NCBI RefSeq assembly: GCF_003664325.1 | Contig: NZ_RCDA01000001.1 | Coordinates: 248,001-312,000 of the forward strand | Length of the DNA: 64,000 nucleotides | Source of the DNA: Alkalispirillum mobile | GTDB taxonomy: Bacteria > Pseudomonadota > Gammaproteobacteria > Nitrococcales > Halorhodospiraceae | Direction: 5' to 3' | In this document: positions 56,516 to 64,000 of the stretch, in pieces | Position numbering within the stretch: position 1 is the stretch's first letter | Layout of the letters: the number at the start of each line of letters is the position of its first letter | Notes under the pieces: generated by a model | Seen by the model: only the letters and a program-made list of their open reading frames with translations | The model's database searches: none | Told to the model about the DNA's origin: nothing | Translations under genes and position numbers: made by a program

Positions 56516-57517
56516 ATGAAGACGCTACCGCTGTTTAACCGGTCGCAATCGCGCCTGCGCGTGCTGCTGGGCTTGGTTCTGCTCCTCGCTGCCGTCGCCC
56601 AGGCCGGCGCCGGCTATGTGGCGACACCCCACCAATCCCGCTGGAGCGCTGTCTCCGCGGCCCACGGTTGCCACCTGGCCCACGAGATCCCCCGCTTTGC
56701 CACCGTCCTGGTCAGCCAGGTCGCCGATGAGCGATTGGTGTTCAGCCTCTACCTGCACCGCCCGCTGACCGAGTCGCGGCGGGGTGAACTGCGGGTAGAA
56801 CACCCGCACTGGAAGGAGGGTGACGATGAGCACCTGTCCGATGTGGTGCTGGAGTCCGGGCGCAGGGCCATCAGCCTCGGTCATTACGATACCCAGCACC
56901 TGCTGACCCGGCTGGAGCAAGGGCGGCAACCGACGTTGGAGTTGGTGGGCTGGTACGCCGCGGAGCCGGTAAACGTAGCGATCTCCCCGGTGGCATTTCG
57001 CGCCGCCTACCGCGATTTCCTGGCCTGCAAGGAACACCGTGCCGCCAACGGCAGCACGCCGACCGGCGAGGCGGGCGCCGCCGCGGGGCATGAAGAAGCC
57101 GGCGCGCTGCCCGCCTGGCTGCAACAGGGCCAGGAGACTGCCAGCCTGGATACGCCGGACGAGGACGGCGTGCCGTTGCCGGAGGCACCGCAAAGCACCG
57201 TCTATTTCGCCTTTGATGACGACGGCCTGACCCGAACAGCCAAGGACCGGCTGGCCGCCTTTGCCCGGCAAGCGGACGACCCCCACCTACAGGTGATCGT
57301 GTCCACCGGGCATACAGACAGTACCGGGGACGCTGAATATAATGAGCGGTTGGGCACCCGCCGTGCCGAGGCCGTAAAAGCCGAATTGCAGCGACTTGGC
57401 GTGAGCGAAGACCGCGTCCAGGTCCGGAGCGAGGGCCAACGGGCCCCGTTGATGGACGAGGATGACGTTTACGGTGAGGCGGCGAACCGGCGGGTGGAGG
57501 TTCACACCGAGTACTAA
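56516..57517 (+). CDS. MotY-like OmpA-domain protein
   Basis: 333-aa exported protein. The signal peptide covers about residues 1-32 (GLVLLLAAVAQAGAGY). The N-terminal domain has the MotY pattern: PHQSRWSAVSAAHGCHLAHEIPRFATVLVSQ, LVFSLYLHRPL, VNVAISPVAFRAAYRDFLACKE. After a 50-residue linker comes an OmpA-like peptidoglycan-binding domain (STVYFAFDDDGLTRTAKDRLAAFA, VIVSTGHTDSTGDAEYNERLGTRRAEAVKAELQRLG, ANRRVEVHTEY). MotY forms the T-ring of sodium-type flagellar motors in Vibrio and Pseudomonas. There are no other flagellar genes here, so a role at the motor is inferred. Confidence 0.8.
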   Translation: MKTLPLFNRSQSRLRVLLGLVLLLAAVAQAGAGYVATPHQSRWSAVSAAHGCHLAHEIPRFATVLVSQVADERLVFSLYLHRPLTESRRGELRVEHPHWKEGDDEHLSDVVLESGRRAISLGHYDTQHLLTRLEQGRQPTLELVGWYAAEPVNVAISPVAFRAAYRDFLACKEHRAANGSTPTGEAGAAAGHEEAGALPAWLQQGQETASLDTPDEDGVPLPEAPQSTVYFAFDDDGLTRTAKDRLAAFARQADDPHLQVIVSTGHTDSTGDAEYNERLGTRRAEAVKAELQRLGVSEDRVQVRSEGQRAPLMDEDDVYGEAANRRVEVHTEY

Positions 57518-57547
57518 GGCCGGACCAGCCACCACCAGGGGGCCTTG

Positions 57548-57973
57548 ATGGCACGCGTTCACATTGACCTGCCCGCACATCTGCCATTCAGCACGGAACT
57601 GGCCGTGCGGATCACCGATATCAACTACGGCGGCCACCTGGGCAACGACAGCCTGGTCTCGTTGTTACACGAGGCCCGGGCCCGCATGTTGCGCCACCAC
57701 GGCTTCAGCGAGATGGAACTCGGCGGTGCCGGCATTATTATTGCCGATGCCGCTATCAGCTACCGCGCTGAGGCCTTTTTCGCAGACCGCCTGCGCGTGG
57801 AGATCGGCGGACAGGACTTCTCCCGGGTGGGGGGCGACCTGGTGTACCGGGTCAGTAACGTGGAGGATGGCCGCGAAGTGGCGCGCGCCAAGACCGGGAT
57901 TGTCTTCTTCGACTACGGCCGGCGGAAGGTGCGCGCCGCCCCGCCCGAGTTCCGACAGTTGTTTGAGCCCTGA
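57548..57973 (+). CDS. Hotdog-fold thioesterase (4HBT family)
   Basis: 141-aa acyl-CoA thioesterase-like protein. FSTELAVRITDINYGGHLGNDSLVSLLHEARARMLRHHGF shows the hotdog helix, with an aspartate/asparagine pair typical of 4HBT members (the core DxNxGxHLxN). GIIIADAAISYRAEAFFADRLRVEIG and GDLVYRVSNVEDGREVARAKTGIVFFDYGRRKV follow. The ATG at 57548 is preferred over the TTG three bases upstream. The gene follows the MotY-like gene by 30 bp on the same strand. The substrate is unknown. Confidence 0.85.
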   Translation: MARVHIDLPAHLPFSTELAVRITDINYGGHLGNDSLVSLLHEARARMLRHHGFSEMELGGAGIIIADAAISYRAEAFFADRLRVEIGGQDFSRVGGDLVYRVSNVEDGREVARAKTGIVFFDYGRRKVRAAPPEFRQLFEP

Positions 57974-57984
57974 ACCGGCCTGCG

Positions 57985-58785
57985 CTATTGGGGCTTGCGC
58001 TCCGCGGACTTCGCCGCCTGCCAACCCGCTTCGAGCCGGTCCAGGCCCAGGCTGGACAGGTCATCGTGTTCGGCGCCCAGGGCCTCCTCCAAGTGGCGGA
58101 AACGGCCTTCGAACTTGTCCCCGGCCTTCTGTACCGCGGTCTCCGGGTCCACGCCCAGGTGGCGCGCCAGGTTCACCACCGCGAACATCAGGTCGCCCAG
58201 TTCATCTTCCAGCCGTGCCGGCTCGGCCGCCTCAACCATTTCGCCCGCGAGTTCCTCCACCTCCTCGCGCACCTTTTCCAGCGGCCCCGCCGGGTCGTCC
58301 CAATCGAACCCCACCCGGGCGGCGCGGGACTGTAGCTTGCGCGCCCGGACCAGGCCGGGCAGACCGGAGGTGATGCCATCAAGCACGCTCTCATGCTCGG
58401 CCTCCCCCTTTGCCGCCCGCTCCTCCGCCTTGATGGCCTCCCAGGAGCGGCGCACCGACTCGGCGTCGTCGGCATCCCCCTCACCGAACACGTGGGGATG
58501 GCGCCGGATCAGTTTGTCACTGATGCTCCGTGCCACGTCATCGAAGGTGAAGAAGCCCTCCTCCTCGGCCATCCGTGCATGGAAGACCACCTGCAGCAGC
58601 AGGTCACCCAACTCATCCTGGAGGTCCGCCATGTCGCCGCGTCGGATCGCCTCGGCGACCTCGTACGCCTCTTCCAGCGTGTAGGGGGCGATGGTTGCGA
58701 ACGTCTGCGCCAGGTCCCAGGGGCAGCCCCCATCCGGGTCGCGTAAGGCCGCCATGATACCCAGCAATCGATGCACCTGTTCCAC
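57985..58785 (-). CDS. mazG: Nucleoside triphosphate pyrophosphohydrolase MazG
   Basis: 266-aa house-cleaning enzyme that hydrolyses NTPs and dNTPs to monophosphates and PPi. Two tandem all-alpha MazG domains are seen: CPWDLAQTFATIAPYTLEEAYEVAEAI with DLQDELGDLLLQVVFHARMAEEEGFF, then VEELAGEMVEAAEPARLEDELGDLMFAVVNLARHLGVDPE. The EExxE/ExxD magnesium sites are visible in both. The GTG at 58785 is preceded by AGAGGAA. Convergent with the thioesterase and divergent from the TetR gene. Confidence 0.94.
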   Translation of the reverse strand: MEQVHRLLGIMAALRDPDGGCPWDLAQTFATIAPYTLEEAYEVAEAIRRGDMADLQDELGDLLLQVVFHARMAEEEGFFTFDDVARSISDKLIRRHPHVFGEGDADDAESVRRSWEAIKAEERAAKGEAEHESVLDGITSGLPGLVRARKLQSRAARVGFDWDDPAGPLEKVREEVEELAGEMVEAAEPARLEDELGDLMFAVVNLARHLGVDPETAVQKAGDKFEGRFRHLEEALGAEHDDLSSLGLDRLEAGWQAAKSAERKPQ

Positions 58786-58864
58786 TGTTCAATTCCTCTG
58801 CCTGTCGTTGCGACTGAGTGGGGTGGCCGGCCGGTGCGGCCCGAGCCGTTTCCGTAGTGCAGCA

Positions 58865-58893
58865 TTGACACCCGGCAGCGGTCCGCCTAGCTT
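58865..58893 (+). promoter_or_regulatory. Candidate promoter and dyad for the second TetR gene
   Basis: TTGACA (58865-58870), a 17-bp spacer and TAGCTT (58888-58893) form a partial promoter. CGGCAGC (58873-58879) and GCTGCCG (58933-58939) form a wide 7-bp inverted repeat around the putative start region. Both are weak evidence. Confidence 0.35.
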
Positions 58894-58954
58894 CCCTGTT
58901 AACTGATAAGTAAAAACTGAGTCACGTGTCAGGCTGCCGCCAGGAGGAAACACC

Positions 58955-59608
58955 ATGAATCAGCGAGAAGGCCCTGTCACGGCCAGAGGGCAAAAGACCC
59001 GTCAGGCCCTGCTGGATGCCGCCTGCGAGGAGTTCGGCTCCAAGGGATTCTACAACGCATCCATCAGCAGCATCACCCGCCGCGCCGGTGTGGCCCAGGG
59101 CACGTTCTACCTCTACTACCGCTCGAAAGAAGAGATCCTTCGTGCCCTGGTGGATCACATGAACCGCAGCATGCGGCGGGCCCAGAGTGAGGCGGTGCAG
59201 AACGCCAACCACCGGGTGGATGCGGAGGTGGCCGGGCTGAGGCACTTTATGCGTTTCGCCCTGGAGCACCGCTCGTTGTACCGGGTGGTCATGGAGTCCC
59301 AGTTTGTCGATCCGGAGATCCACCGCTCTTACTACCAGACACTGGCGGACCGCTATGCCGAACACCTGTCCAAGGCCCAGCAGCGCGGCGAGATTCGGGC
59401 CGGCGACCCGTGTGCCCAGGCCTGGGCATTGATAGGTGTGGCGTATTTCATGGGCATGCGCTTCCCGGTCTGGGAAGAGCGGGAACCGCCGGAGGACTTC
59501 ATGGCCACGATGGAGGACTTCATCGCCACCGCCCTGTCGCCAGCGCCCCGGCCCGATGCGGGTGAAAGGACCACGAAAGGCGATCGCCAAATGCGAGGCA
59601 GCCATTAA
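58955..59608 (+). CDS. TetR-family transcriptional regulator
   Basis: 217-aa regulator. The HTH (about 13-60: TRQALLDAACEEFGSKGFYNASISSITRRAGVAQGTFYLYYRSKEEILRALV) is a TetR domain. The C-terminal ligand domain contains LRHFMRFALEHRSLYRVVMESQFVDPEIHRSYYQTLADRYAEHL, as in regulators of fatty acid or multidrug genes. AGGAGG lies before the ATG. It is divergent from mazG and its end overlaps the TPR gene by 4 bp tail to tail. Targets are unknown. Confidence 0.87.
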   Translation: MNQREGPVTARGQKTRQALLDAACEEFGSKGFYNASISSITRRAGVAQGTFYLYYRSKEEILRALVDHMNRSMRRAQSEAVQNANHRVDAEVAGLRHFMRFALEHRSLYRVVMESQFVDPEIHRSYYQTLADRYAEHLSKAQQRGEIRAGDPCAQAWALIGVAYFMGMRFPVWEEREPPEDFMATMEDFIATALSPAPRPDAGERTTKGDRQMRGSH

Positions 59609-60030
59609 CCATCGGGGCTCTCCGATGCCTCAAGCCAAGGCTGGTAGAGCGCGCGGAGCAGCGGGCCCGGATCGGGTGCACGCGTATCGCCCGCCGCAGC
59701 GGCTTTCTCCAGTGCCTGCGCCGAGAGCCGAGCATGCACCAGCCCGAGGTTATGCCGGGCGCGATAATGCTTCGGGTCCGCCACAAGCGCCTGCTCGTAG
59801 GCCATGCGCGCTGCCTCCCAGTCGCCCCGATGCACCCGGTGGTTGCCCAGGCGGTACCAGAATGGTGCCTCATCCGCCGCGTCGGGCACTGCACCTGAAT
59901 GGCCGGATGGCGCGGTTACGCGGTCCGTTGGCGTGGTCATTGCGCAGCCACTGAGGGCAACCGCAACGCCCAACGCACAGAGGACGCTGCGCAATCCACG
60001 CCAATGCTTTATCATCCCTTGTCCCCGCAT
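59605..60030 (-). CDS. TPR-repeat lipoprotein
   Basis: 141-aa lipoprotein. The signal ends in the lipobox ALSGC, followed by AMTTPTD. The mature part has at least one TPR-like unit ([45 protein letters not shown]). The start is the ATG at 60030 or, five codons in, at 60015, which has a GGGGA at better spacing. It is short for PilF-like TPR lipoproteins, which usually lie before ispG in the same direction, while this one is divergent. The function is unknown. Confidence 0.75.
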   Translation of the reverse strand: MRGQGMIKHWRGLRSVLCALGVAVALSGCAMTTPTDRVTAPSGHSGAVPDAADEAPFWYRLGNHRVHRGDWEAARMAYEQALVADPKHYRARHNLGLVHARLSAQALEKAAAAGDTRAPDPGPLLRALYQPWLEASESPDG

Positions 60031-60057
60031 TCCGTTTTACACCCCGAGTGGATAATC

Positions 60058-61305
60058 ATGTCCGATTCGAGCAGCCAGCAGCCAAGACGCCGCAGCGTAG
60101 CGGTTCCGGTGGGTCCCGTCACCGTCGGTGGTGATCATCCCATCGTGGTCCAATCCATGACCAACACCGACACGGCCGACGAGATCCGCACCGTGGTGCA
60201 GGTCGCGGAGTTGGCCCGGGCGGGCTCGGAAATCGTGCGCCTGACGGTGAACAACGATGAGGCCGCCGCGGCGGTGCCGCGCATACGCGAGCGGCTGGAC
60301 GCCATGGGGCTCGACGTGCCGCTGGTCGGCGACTTTCACTTTAACGGCCACAAGCTGTTGGCGAAACACCCGGCGTGTGCCGAGGCGCTGGCGAAGTACC
60401 GCATCAACCCGGGGAACGTGGGCAAGGGCAAGCGCCGCGACCCGCAGTTTGCGGAGATGATCGAGTTCGCCTGCCGCTACGACAAGCCGGTCCGGATCGG
60501 GGTCAACTGGGGCAGCCTCGACCAGGACCTGCTGGCCAGCATGATGGACGAGAACGCTGCCCTGCCCGAACCGCGTAGCCCGGAGCAGGTGATGAAGCAG
60601 GTGGTCATCGAATCCGCCCTGCAGAGTGCCGAGAAGGCCGAGAGCCTGGGTCTGCCGCGAGCGCGCATTGTGCTCTCCTGCAAGATGAGCGGCGTGCAGG
60701 ACCTGATTGAGGTCTATCGCGACCTGGCCCGCCGTTGCGACTACGCCCTGCACCTCGGACTGACCGAGGCGGGCATGGGGTCGAAGGGCATCGTCGCGTC
60801 CACCGCGGCACTGGCCGTACTGCTGCAGGAGGGGATCGGCGATACCATCCGCATCTCGCTGACGCCGGAGCCCGGCCAGTCCCGCACCGACGAGGTGGTC
60901 GTGGCGCAGCAAATCCTGCAGACCATGGGCCTGCGGGCCTTCACGCCCATGGTCACAGCCTGCCCGGGCTGCGGGCGCACCACCAGCAGCTACTTCCAGG
61001 AGTTGGCACGGGATATCCAGGCCCACGTGCGCGAGCGCATGCCAGAGTGGCGGCAGCAATACCCGGGCGTGGAGAATCTCTCCCTGGCCGTGATGGGCTG
61101 CGTGGTCAATGGCCCCGGCGAGAGCCGGAACGCCGACATTGGCATCAGCCTGCCCGGTACCGGCGAGAAGCCGGTTGCACCGGTCTACGTGGACGGAGAG
61201 AAGACCGTTACCCTCAAGGGCGACCACATCGCCGAGGAATTCCAGGCGATTGTCGAGGACTACATCGCTCGCCGCTTCGGCCAGGATCAAGCCGAAAGCG
61301 GTTAA
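60058..61305 (+). CDS. ispG: 4-hydroxy-3-methylbut-2-enyl-diphosphate synthase
   Basis: 415-aa iron-sulfur enzyme of the MEP isoprenoid pathway, converting MEcPP to HMBPP. It begins with [37 protein letters not shown], then [83 protein letters not shown]. The cluster cysteines lie in [10 protein letters not shown] and [21 protein letters not shown]. The ATG at 60058 is chosen; an upstream in-frame start at 59899 is in the divergent gene. Only 27 bp separate it from the divergent lipoprotein start. An intrinsic terminator follows. Confidence 0.96.
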   Translation: MSDSSSQQPRRRSVAVPVGPVTVGGDHPIVVQSMTNTDTADEIRTVVQVAELARAGSEIVRLTVNNDEAAAAVPRIRERLDAMGLDVPLVGDFHFNGHKLLAKHPACAEALAKYRINPGNVGKGKRRDPQFAEMIEFACRYDKPVRIGVNWGSLDQDLLASMMDENAALPEPRSPEQVMKQVVIESALQSAEKAESLGLPRARIVLSCKMSGVQDLIEVYRDLARRCDYALHLGLTEAGMGSKGIVASTAALAVLLQEGIGDTIRISLTPEPGQSRTDEVVVAQQILQTMGLRAFTPMVTACPGCGRTTSSYFQELARDIQAHVRERMPEWRQQYPGVENLSLAVMGCVVNGPGESRNADIGISLPGTGEKPVAPVYVDGEKTVTLKGDHIAEEFQAIVEDYIARRFGQDQAESG

Positions 61306-61351
61306 GACGGGGCGCGGCCGCACCGCGACACCGGCGTGGTACCCGATAAAA

Positions 61352-61388
61352 AACGCCCGGCCTCCACGAAGGAAGGCCGGGCGTTTTG
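61352..61388. terminator. Intrinsic terminator after ispG
   Basis: A 12-bp stem (61352-61363 / 61374-61385) with a 10-nt loop and a T4 run on the right (61384-61387). An A-rich tract on the left would serve the convergent dsrE-like gene as well. Confidence 0.85.
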
Positions 61389-61433
61389 CCGAACAGCCCC
61401 GGCGTCATACCCGCGCCGGGCCATCCGGGCCGA

Positions 61434-61883
61434 TCAGTAGCTGAAGAAGCGGGTATCGCCCTCCATGAACTCACCCACATCATCCGGGTCGGCGACACCG
61501 ACACCGTCGATCAGGTCGTCTTCGGTGAAGTCGGTGTTGGGCAGGAAGATCGCACAGACGTCCACCTGGGCGCCGGCCTCCATCAGGCCCTGCATGATCT
61601 GCTGGGCATTGGCGTCAGGCCCGGTCAGGGTCGGGCCGTCGAAGGCGTTGGTGCCCATGACACCCCCATCGCAGCACAGCAGGATCCGGACCTCGGAGCC
61701 CCTCTCCACCAGCTGGCGGGTCAGGATCATGGCCATCGCCTGGGCCTGGGGGCGATCGGAGGTAACCGTTACCAGCACGCGGTCCGCTTTCTCCTCGTCA
61801 CCGTGGGAGGCGGCAGGCAGGGTCAGCGGCGCCAGGACCAGGGCGAAGGTCATAGCGATCAGCAGGCGTTTGATGTTGCGCAT
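61434..61883 (-). CDS. Exported DsrE-like protein
   Basis: 149-aa protein with a Sec signal peptide (MRNIKRLLIAMTFALVLAPLTLPAAS, cleavage near residue 27). The mature part has the DsrE/F fold pattern: DRVLVTVTSDRPQAQAMAMILTRQLVERGSEVRILLCCDGGVMG, then MQGLMEAGAQVDVCAIFLPN. The three cysteines (CC and VC) might bind sulfur or form disulfides. The true start is the ATG at 61883, after AGAGGAG. DsrE-type proteins trap sulfur from persulfides in the cytoplasm, so a periplasmic copy is unusual. The function is inferred only. Confidence 0.78.
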   Translation of the reverse strand: MRNIKRLLIAMTFALVLAPLTLPAASHGDEEKADRVLVTVTSDRPQAQAMAMILTRQLVERGSEVRILLCCDGGVMGTNAFDGPTLTGPDANAQQIMQGLMEAGAQVDVCAIFLPNTDFTEDDLIDGVGVADPDDVGEFMEGDTRFFSY

Positions 61884-61985
61884 TGCACTCACTCCTCTGG
61901 AGTCACAAGGAAAGAAACTTTTGCAGCTCGGCCAACATATCACGGTGATCGAATAAAACAGAACCCCCCGATGCCGCCGGCCCGG

Positions 61986-63008
61986 TCAGGTACCGTTGCG
62001 GAGGGCGCTCAGCACGTCCTCGAGAAGCTTCGGCCCCTTGTAGATGAACCCGGAATAGACCTGCAGCAGATCCGCGCCCGCCTCCATGCGGTCCCGTGCA
62101 TCCGCGCCGTTCATGATCCCGCCGATGCCAATCAGCGGCACCCGCCCCCCCAACCGCGCGGAGAGGTCCTCCAGCACAGCCTGGGCCCGGTCCCGCAGGG
62201 GTTCGCCGGACAAGCCACCGGTCTCCGCTGCCAGCGGGTGGCTCCCCACACCGTCGCGAGAGAGCGTGGTATTGGTGGCCGCCACCCCGTCGATGCCGTG
62301 CGCCAGGACCTGTTCGCAGAACCAGGCCCGTTGCGTCTCGTCCATGTCGGGGGCGATCTTGACCACCAACGGCACATAGCGGCGGTACTCCCCCGCCAAA
62401 ACATCCCTTAGGTGCACCAGTCGGCCCAGCAGGGTCTCTAACAGTTCTCCCCCCTGCAGCTCACGCAAACCCGGCGTGTTGGGCGAGGAGACATTGACGG
62501 TGACATAGTCAGCGTAAGGATAGACCTTTTGCAGGCACTCGAGGTAATCGTCGGCGGCCCGCTCGGTAGGGGTGTCCTTGTTCTTCCCGATATTCACCCC
62601 TAGCACCCCTTGGTAACGCGTGGTGCGCAGGCGTTGAACCATGGCGTCCACGCCCTGGTTGTTGAAACCCATCCGGTTGATGATGGCCCGGTGCTCGGGC
62701 AGGCGGAACAACCTGGGCTCCGGGTTGCCCGGTTGCGGGCGTGGTGTGACGGTGCCCACCTCAATGAACCCGAAACCCACCCGCCCGAGTGCCTCCAGGT
62801 ATTCGGCATTCTTGTCCAGGCCGGCGGCCAGCCCGACGGGGTTCGGGAAGGTCAGTCCCATCACCCGGCGCGGGTTGTCCGGCAGGTGGTGCCCGCGCAG
62901 CAAGCGGCCCAGCCCGGCACGGTCCACCCGGTTCATCCACGCGAGCGCGAACTCGTGGCTGCGCTCCGCATCCATGCGCATCAACAGCGGTCGTAACAGT
63001 GAATACAA
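61986..63008 (-). CDS. pyrD: Dihydroorotate dehydrogenase (quinone), class 2
   Basis: 340-aa flavoprotein on the inner membrane face that oxidises dihydroorotate using ubiquinone, in pyrimidine synthesis. The N-terminal helical region (YSLLRPLLMRMDAERSHEFALAWM) is the quinone domain, marking class 2. FMN and substrate motifs are NPVGLAAGLDKNAEYLEALGRVGFGFIEVGTVTPRPQPGNPEPRLFRL, INRMGFNN, and the catalytic Ser in TVNVSSPNTPGLRELQ. LIGIGGIMNGADARDRMEAGADLLQVYSGFIYKGP ends it. The start seems to be TTG at 63008 with GGGGG upstream, since no ATG fits. Confidence 0.95.
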   Translation of the reverse strand: MYSLLRPLLMRMDAERSHEFALAWMNRVDRAGLGRLLRGHHLPDNPRRVMGLTFPNPVGLAAGLDKNAEYLEALGRVGFGFIEVGTVTPRPQPGNPEPRLFRLPEHRAIINRMGFNNQGVDAMVQRLRTTRYQGVLGVNIGKNKDTPTERAADDYLECLQKVYPYADYVTVNVSSPNTPGLRELQGGELLETLLGRLVHLRDVLAGEYRRYVPLVVKIAPDMDETQRAWFCEQVLAHGIDGVAATNTTLSRDGVGSHPLAAETGGLSGEPLRDRAQAVLEDLSARLGGRVPLIGIGGIMNGADARDRMEAGADLLQVYSGFIYKGPKLLEDVLSALRNGT

Positions 63009-63188
63009 GGTCTCAACCCCCGATCTGCCTTTGAGTCGGCCCCGCAGGCCGGCTTGCAGGAAAAGGTGAATTGTAACGCGCAGCGCCCGGTGCGTGTGCT
63101 CGCGGCGTTTTCGGTTTCTCGACCCGGTACCCGCCCTGCTTTACACTCCAGAGCTTGTGCAATGGAACAGGCCGGACGAGGGAGTCGC

Positions 63189-63962
63189 ATGCGTCGAGTC
63201 GTTTTCAACCAGAAGGGCGGGGTCGGCAAATCCACCATTACCTGCAACCTGGCGGCCATCGCTGCCGCGCGCGGGTTGTCCACCCTGGTAGTGGACCTGG
63301 ACCCGCAGGGCAATACCAGCCAGTACCTGCTGGGAGAGGACACCGAAGCCATGGAGGACACCCTGGCCGGGTTTTTCGACCAGATGTTGAGCTTTCGCCT
63401 GTATCCTCGCGACAGTTCAGAGTTTATTCATCAGACGCCCCACGAGAACCTCGCGGTCATGCCAGCCCACAGGGAGCTGACCGAATTGATGGGCAAGCTG
63501 GAGAGCCGATACAAGATCTACAAGCTGCGTGAGGCCCTCGCCGCTCTGGGCGAGCAGTACGACAGCATCTGGATCGATACGCCTCCGGCCCTCAACTTCT
63601 TTACCCGCTCCGCCCTGATAGCCGCCGACCGCTGCCTCATCCCGTTCGATTGCGACGATTTCTCCCGTCGGGCGCTCTACGAGTTGCTGTTTAACGTCCG
63701 CGAGATCCAGGAGGATCACAACGCCGATCTCGCTGTCGAAGGGATTATCGTCAACCAGTTCCAGGCCCGGGCCAGCTTACCCCGGCAGGTGGTGGACGAA
63801 CTGGTCGCCGAGGACTTGCCGGTCCTGGATGCCTACCTGTCCTCCTCGGTGAAGGTGCGCGAATCGCACCAACAGGCCCGGCCGCTGCTGCACCTCGCCC
63901 CGAAGCACAAGCTGACCGCGGAATTCGAGGCGCTGTACGACCTGCTACACCCGACTGACTGA
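63189..63962 (+). CDS. ParA/MinD-family ATPase
   Basis: 257-aa Walker-type ATPase. The deviant Walker A is FNQKGGVGKSTITCNLAAIAA (residues 5-25), with VVDLDPQGNTSQYLL and Walker B in SIWIDTPPALNFFTRSALIAADRCLIPFDCDDFSRRALYEL. FQARASLPRQVVDELVAEDLPVL and the C-terminal KVRESHQQARPLLHLAPKHKLTAEFEALYD fit ParA. No parB is seen. GAGGGAG precedes the ATG at 63189; an upstream in-frame start at 63054 is not supported. It is divergent from pyrD and is followed closely by another gene start at 63992. It may position a cellular structure rather than chromosomes. Confidence 0.85.
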   Translation: MRRVVFNQKGGVGKSTITCNLAAIAAARGLSTLVVDLDPQGNTSQYLLGEDTEAMEDTLAGFFDQMLSFRLYPRDSSEFIHQTPHENLAVMPAHRELTELMGKLESRYKIYKLREALAALGEQYDSIWIDTPPALNFFTRSALIAADRCLIPFDCDDFSRRALYELLFNVREIQEDHNADLAVEGIIVNQFQARASLPRQVVDELVAEDLPVLDAYLSSSVKVRESHQQARPLLHLAPKHKLTAEFEALYDLLHPTD

Positions 63963-63991
63963 ACAGCCGAATCGCACTGGAGAGCCCCCCG

Positions 63992-64000
63992 ATGCTGAAA
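63992..64000 (+). CDS. Start of a gene running off the window
   Basis: ATG CTG AAA at 63992-64000, with GGAGAG a few bases upstream, looks like the first codons (MLK) of a gene co-transcribed with the ParA gene, 29 bp after its stop. Nothing can be said about its product. Confidence 0.5.

Noticed and set aside
60037-61323. 428-aa open frame opposite ispG
   Set aside because: Antisense shadow of a highly conserved gene; the sequence has no family signature.

Overview
The window is a stretch of chromosome from a high-GC, Gram-negative gammaproteobacterium. The evidence is the LPS genes (kdsB, lpxK), a PilZ close to the Pseudomonas type IV pilus protein, a Lol lipoprotein exporter, both aconitase types and the order plsX-fabH-fabD-fabG-acpP-fabF-pabC-mltG-tmk-holB-pilZ. 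My guess is the Ectothiorhodospiraceae (Alkalilimnicola/Halorhodospira-like), but this is inference and not shown by the sequence. I saw no rRNA, tRNA, insertion sequence, prophage or CRISPR array, and composition looks even throughout. Almost everything is core genome; the interest lies in a few odd proteins and in non-coding DNA.

Layout. 1-5000: the 5' part of dusB (minus), then a 363-bp gap with a cluster of DnaA-box-like 9-mers, then a hydroxyacid dehydrogenase, an SDR enzyme, a c-type cytochrome lipoprotein, a LysR regulator and a methyltransferase. 5050-11630: a tripartite RND efflux operon (adaptor, pump, outer-membrane channel) divergent from a TetR/AcrR-type repressor, with a palindromic operator between them. 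11820-14110: a zinc alcohol dehydrogenase divergent from a class V aminotransferase. 14160-24540 (minus): the large fatty-acid/phospholipid cluster yceD-rpmF-plsX-fabHDG-acpP-fabF-pabC-mltG-tmk-holB-pilZ. It has a near-consensus promoter at the top and intrinsic terminators after rpmF and after acpP. 24660-30811: maf, sppA, rluC and rne, the last with a long leader. 30890-40440: a LMW phosphatase, then kdsB-lpxK-exbD-exbB-comEC, a DUF2062 gene, lolD-lolC/E and sfsA. 40550-44440: a small exported protein, the two agmatine-to-putrescine genes, a divergent DAHP-synthase-like gene and infA. 44490-50680: clpA-clpS (minus), a CysB-like regulator, nudJ, mnmA and hflD. 50829-56396: acnB and acnA back to back. 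56516-64000: a MotY-like OmpA-domain protein, a thioesterase, mazG, a TetR regulator, a TPR lipoprotein, ispG, an exported DsrE-like protein, pyrD, a ParA-type ATPase and the first codons of one more gene.

How the parts work together. The fab cluster makes malonyl-ACP-derived acyl chains (fabD, fabH, fabG, fabF on AcpP) and feeds PlsX. Two internal terminators probably let the short, abundant products L32 and ACP be made in excess of the enzymes downstream. AguA and AguB convert agmatine to putrescine in two steps. The aconitases share one 240-bp control region. The envelope genes (lpxK, kdsB, lolCD, mltG) supply LPS, lipoproteins and peptidoglycan processing.

The observations I would follow up first are: (1) the DAHP-synthase-like protein next to aguAB, which has changes in two motifs normally invariant in its family; (2) the DnaA-box cluster upstream of dusB, whose orientations recall a DARS core or an origin-like element; (3) a ComEC whose C-terminal metallo-beta-lactamase domain has lost its metal-binding motif; and (4) the terminator-punctuated fab operon headed by a promoter that would give an almost leaderless yceD mRNA.
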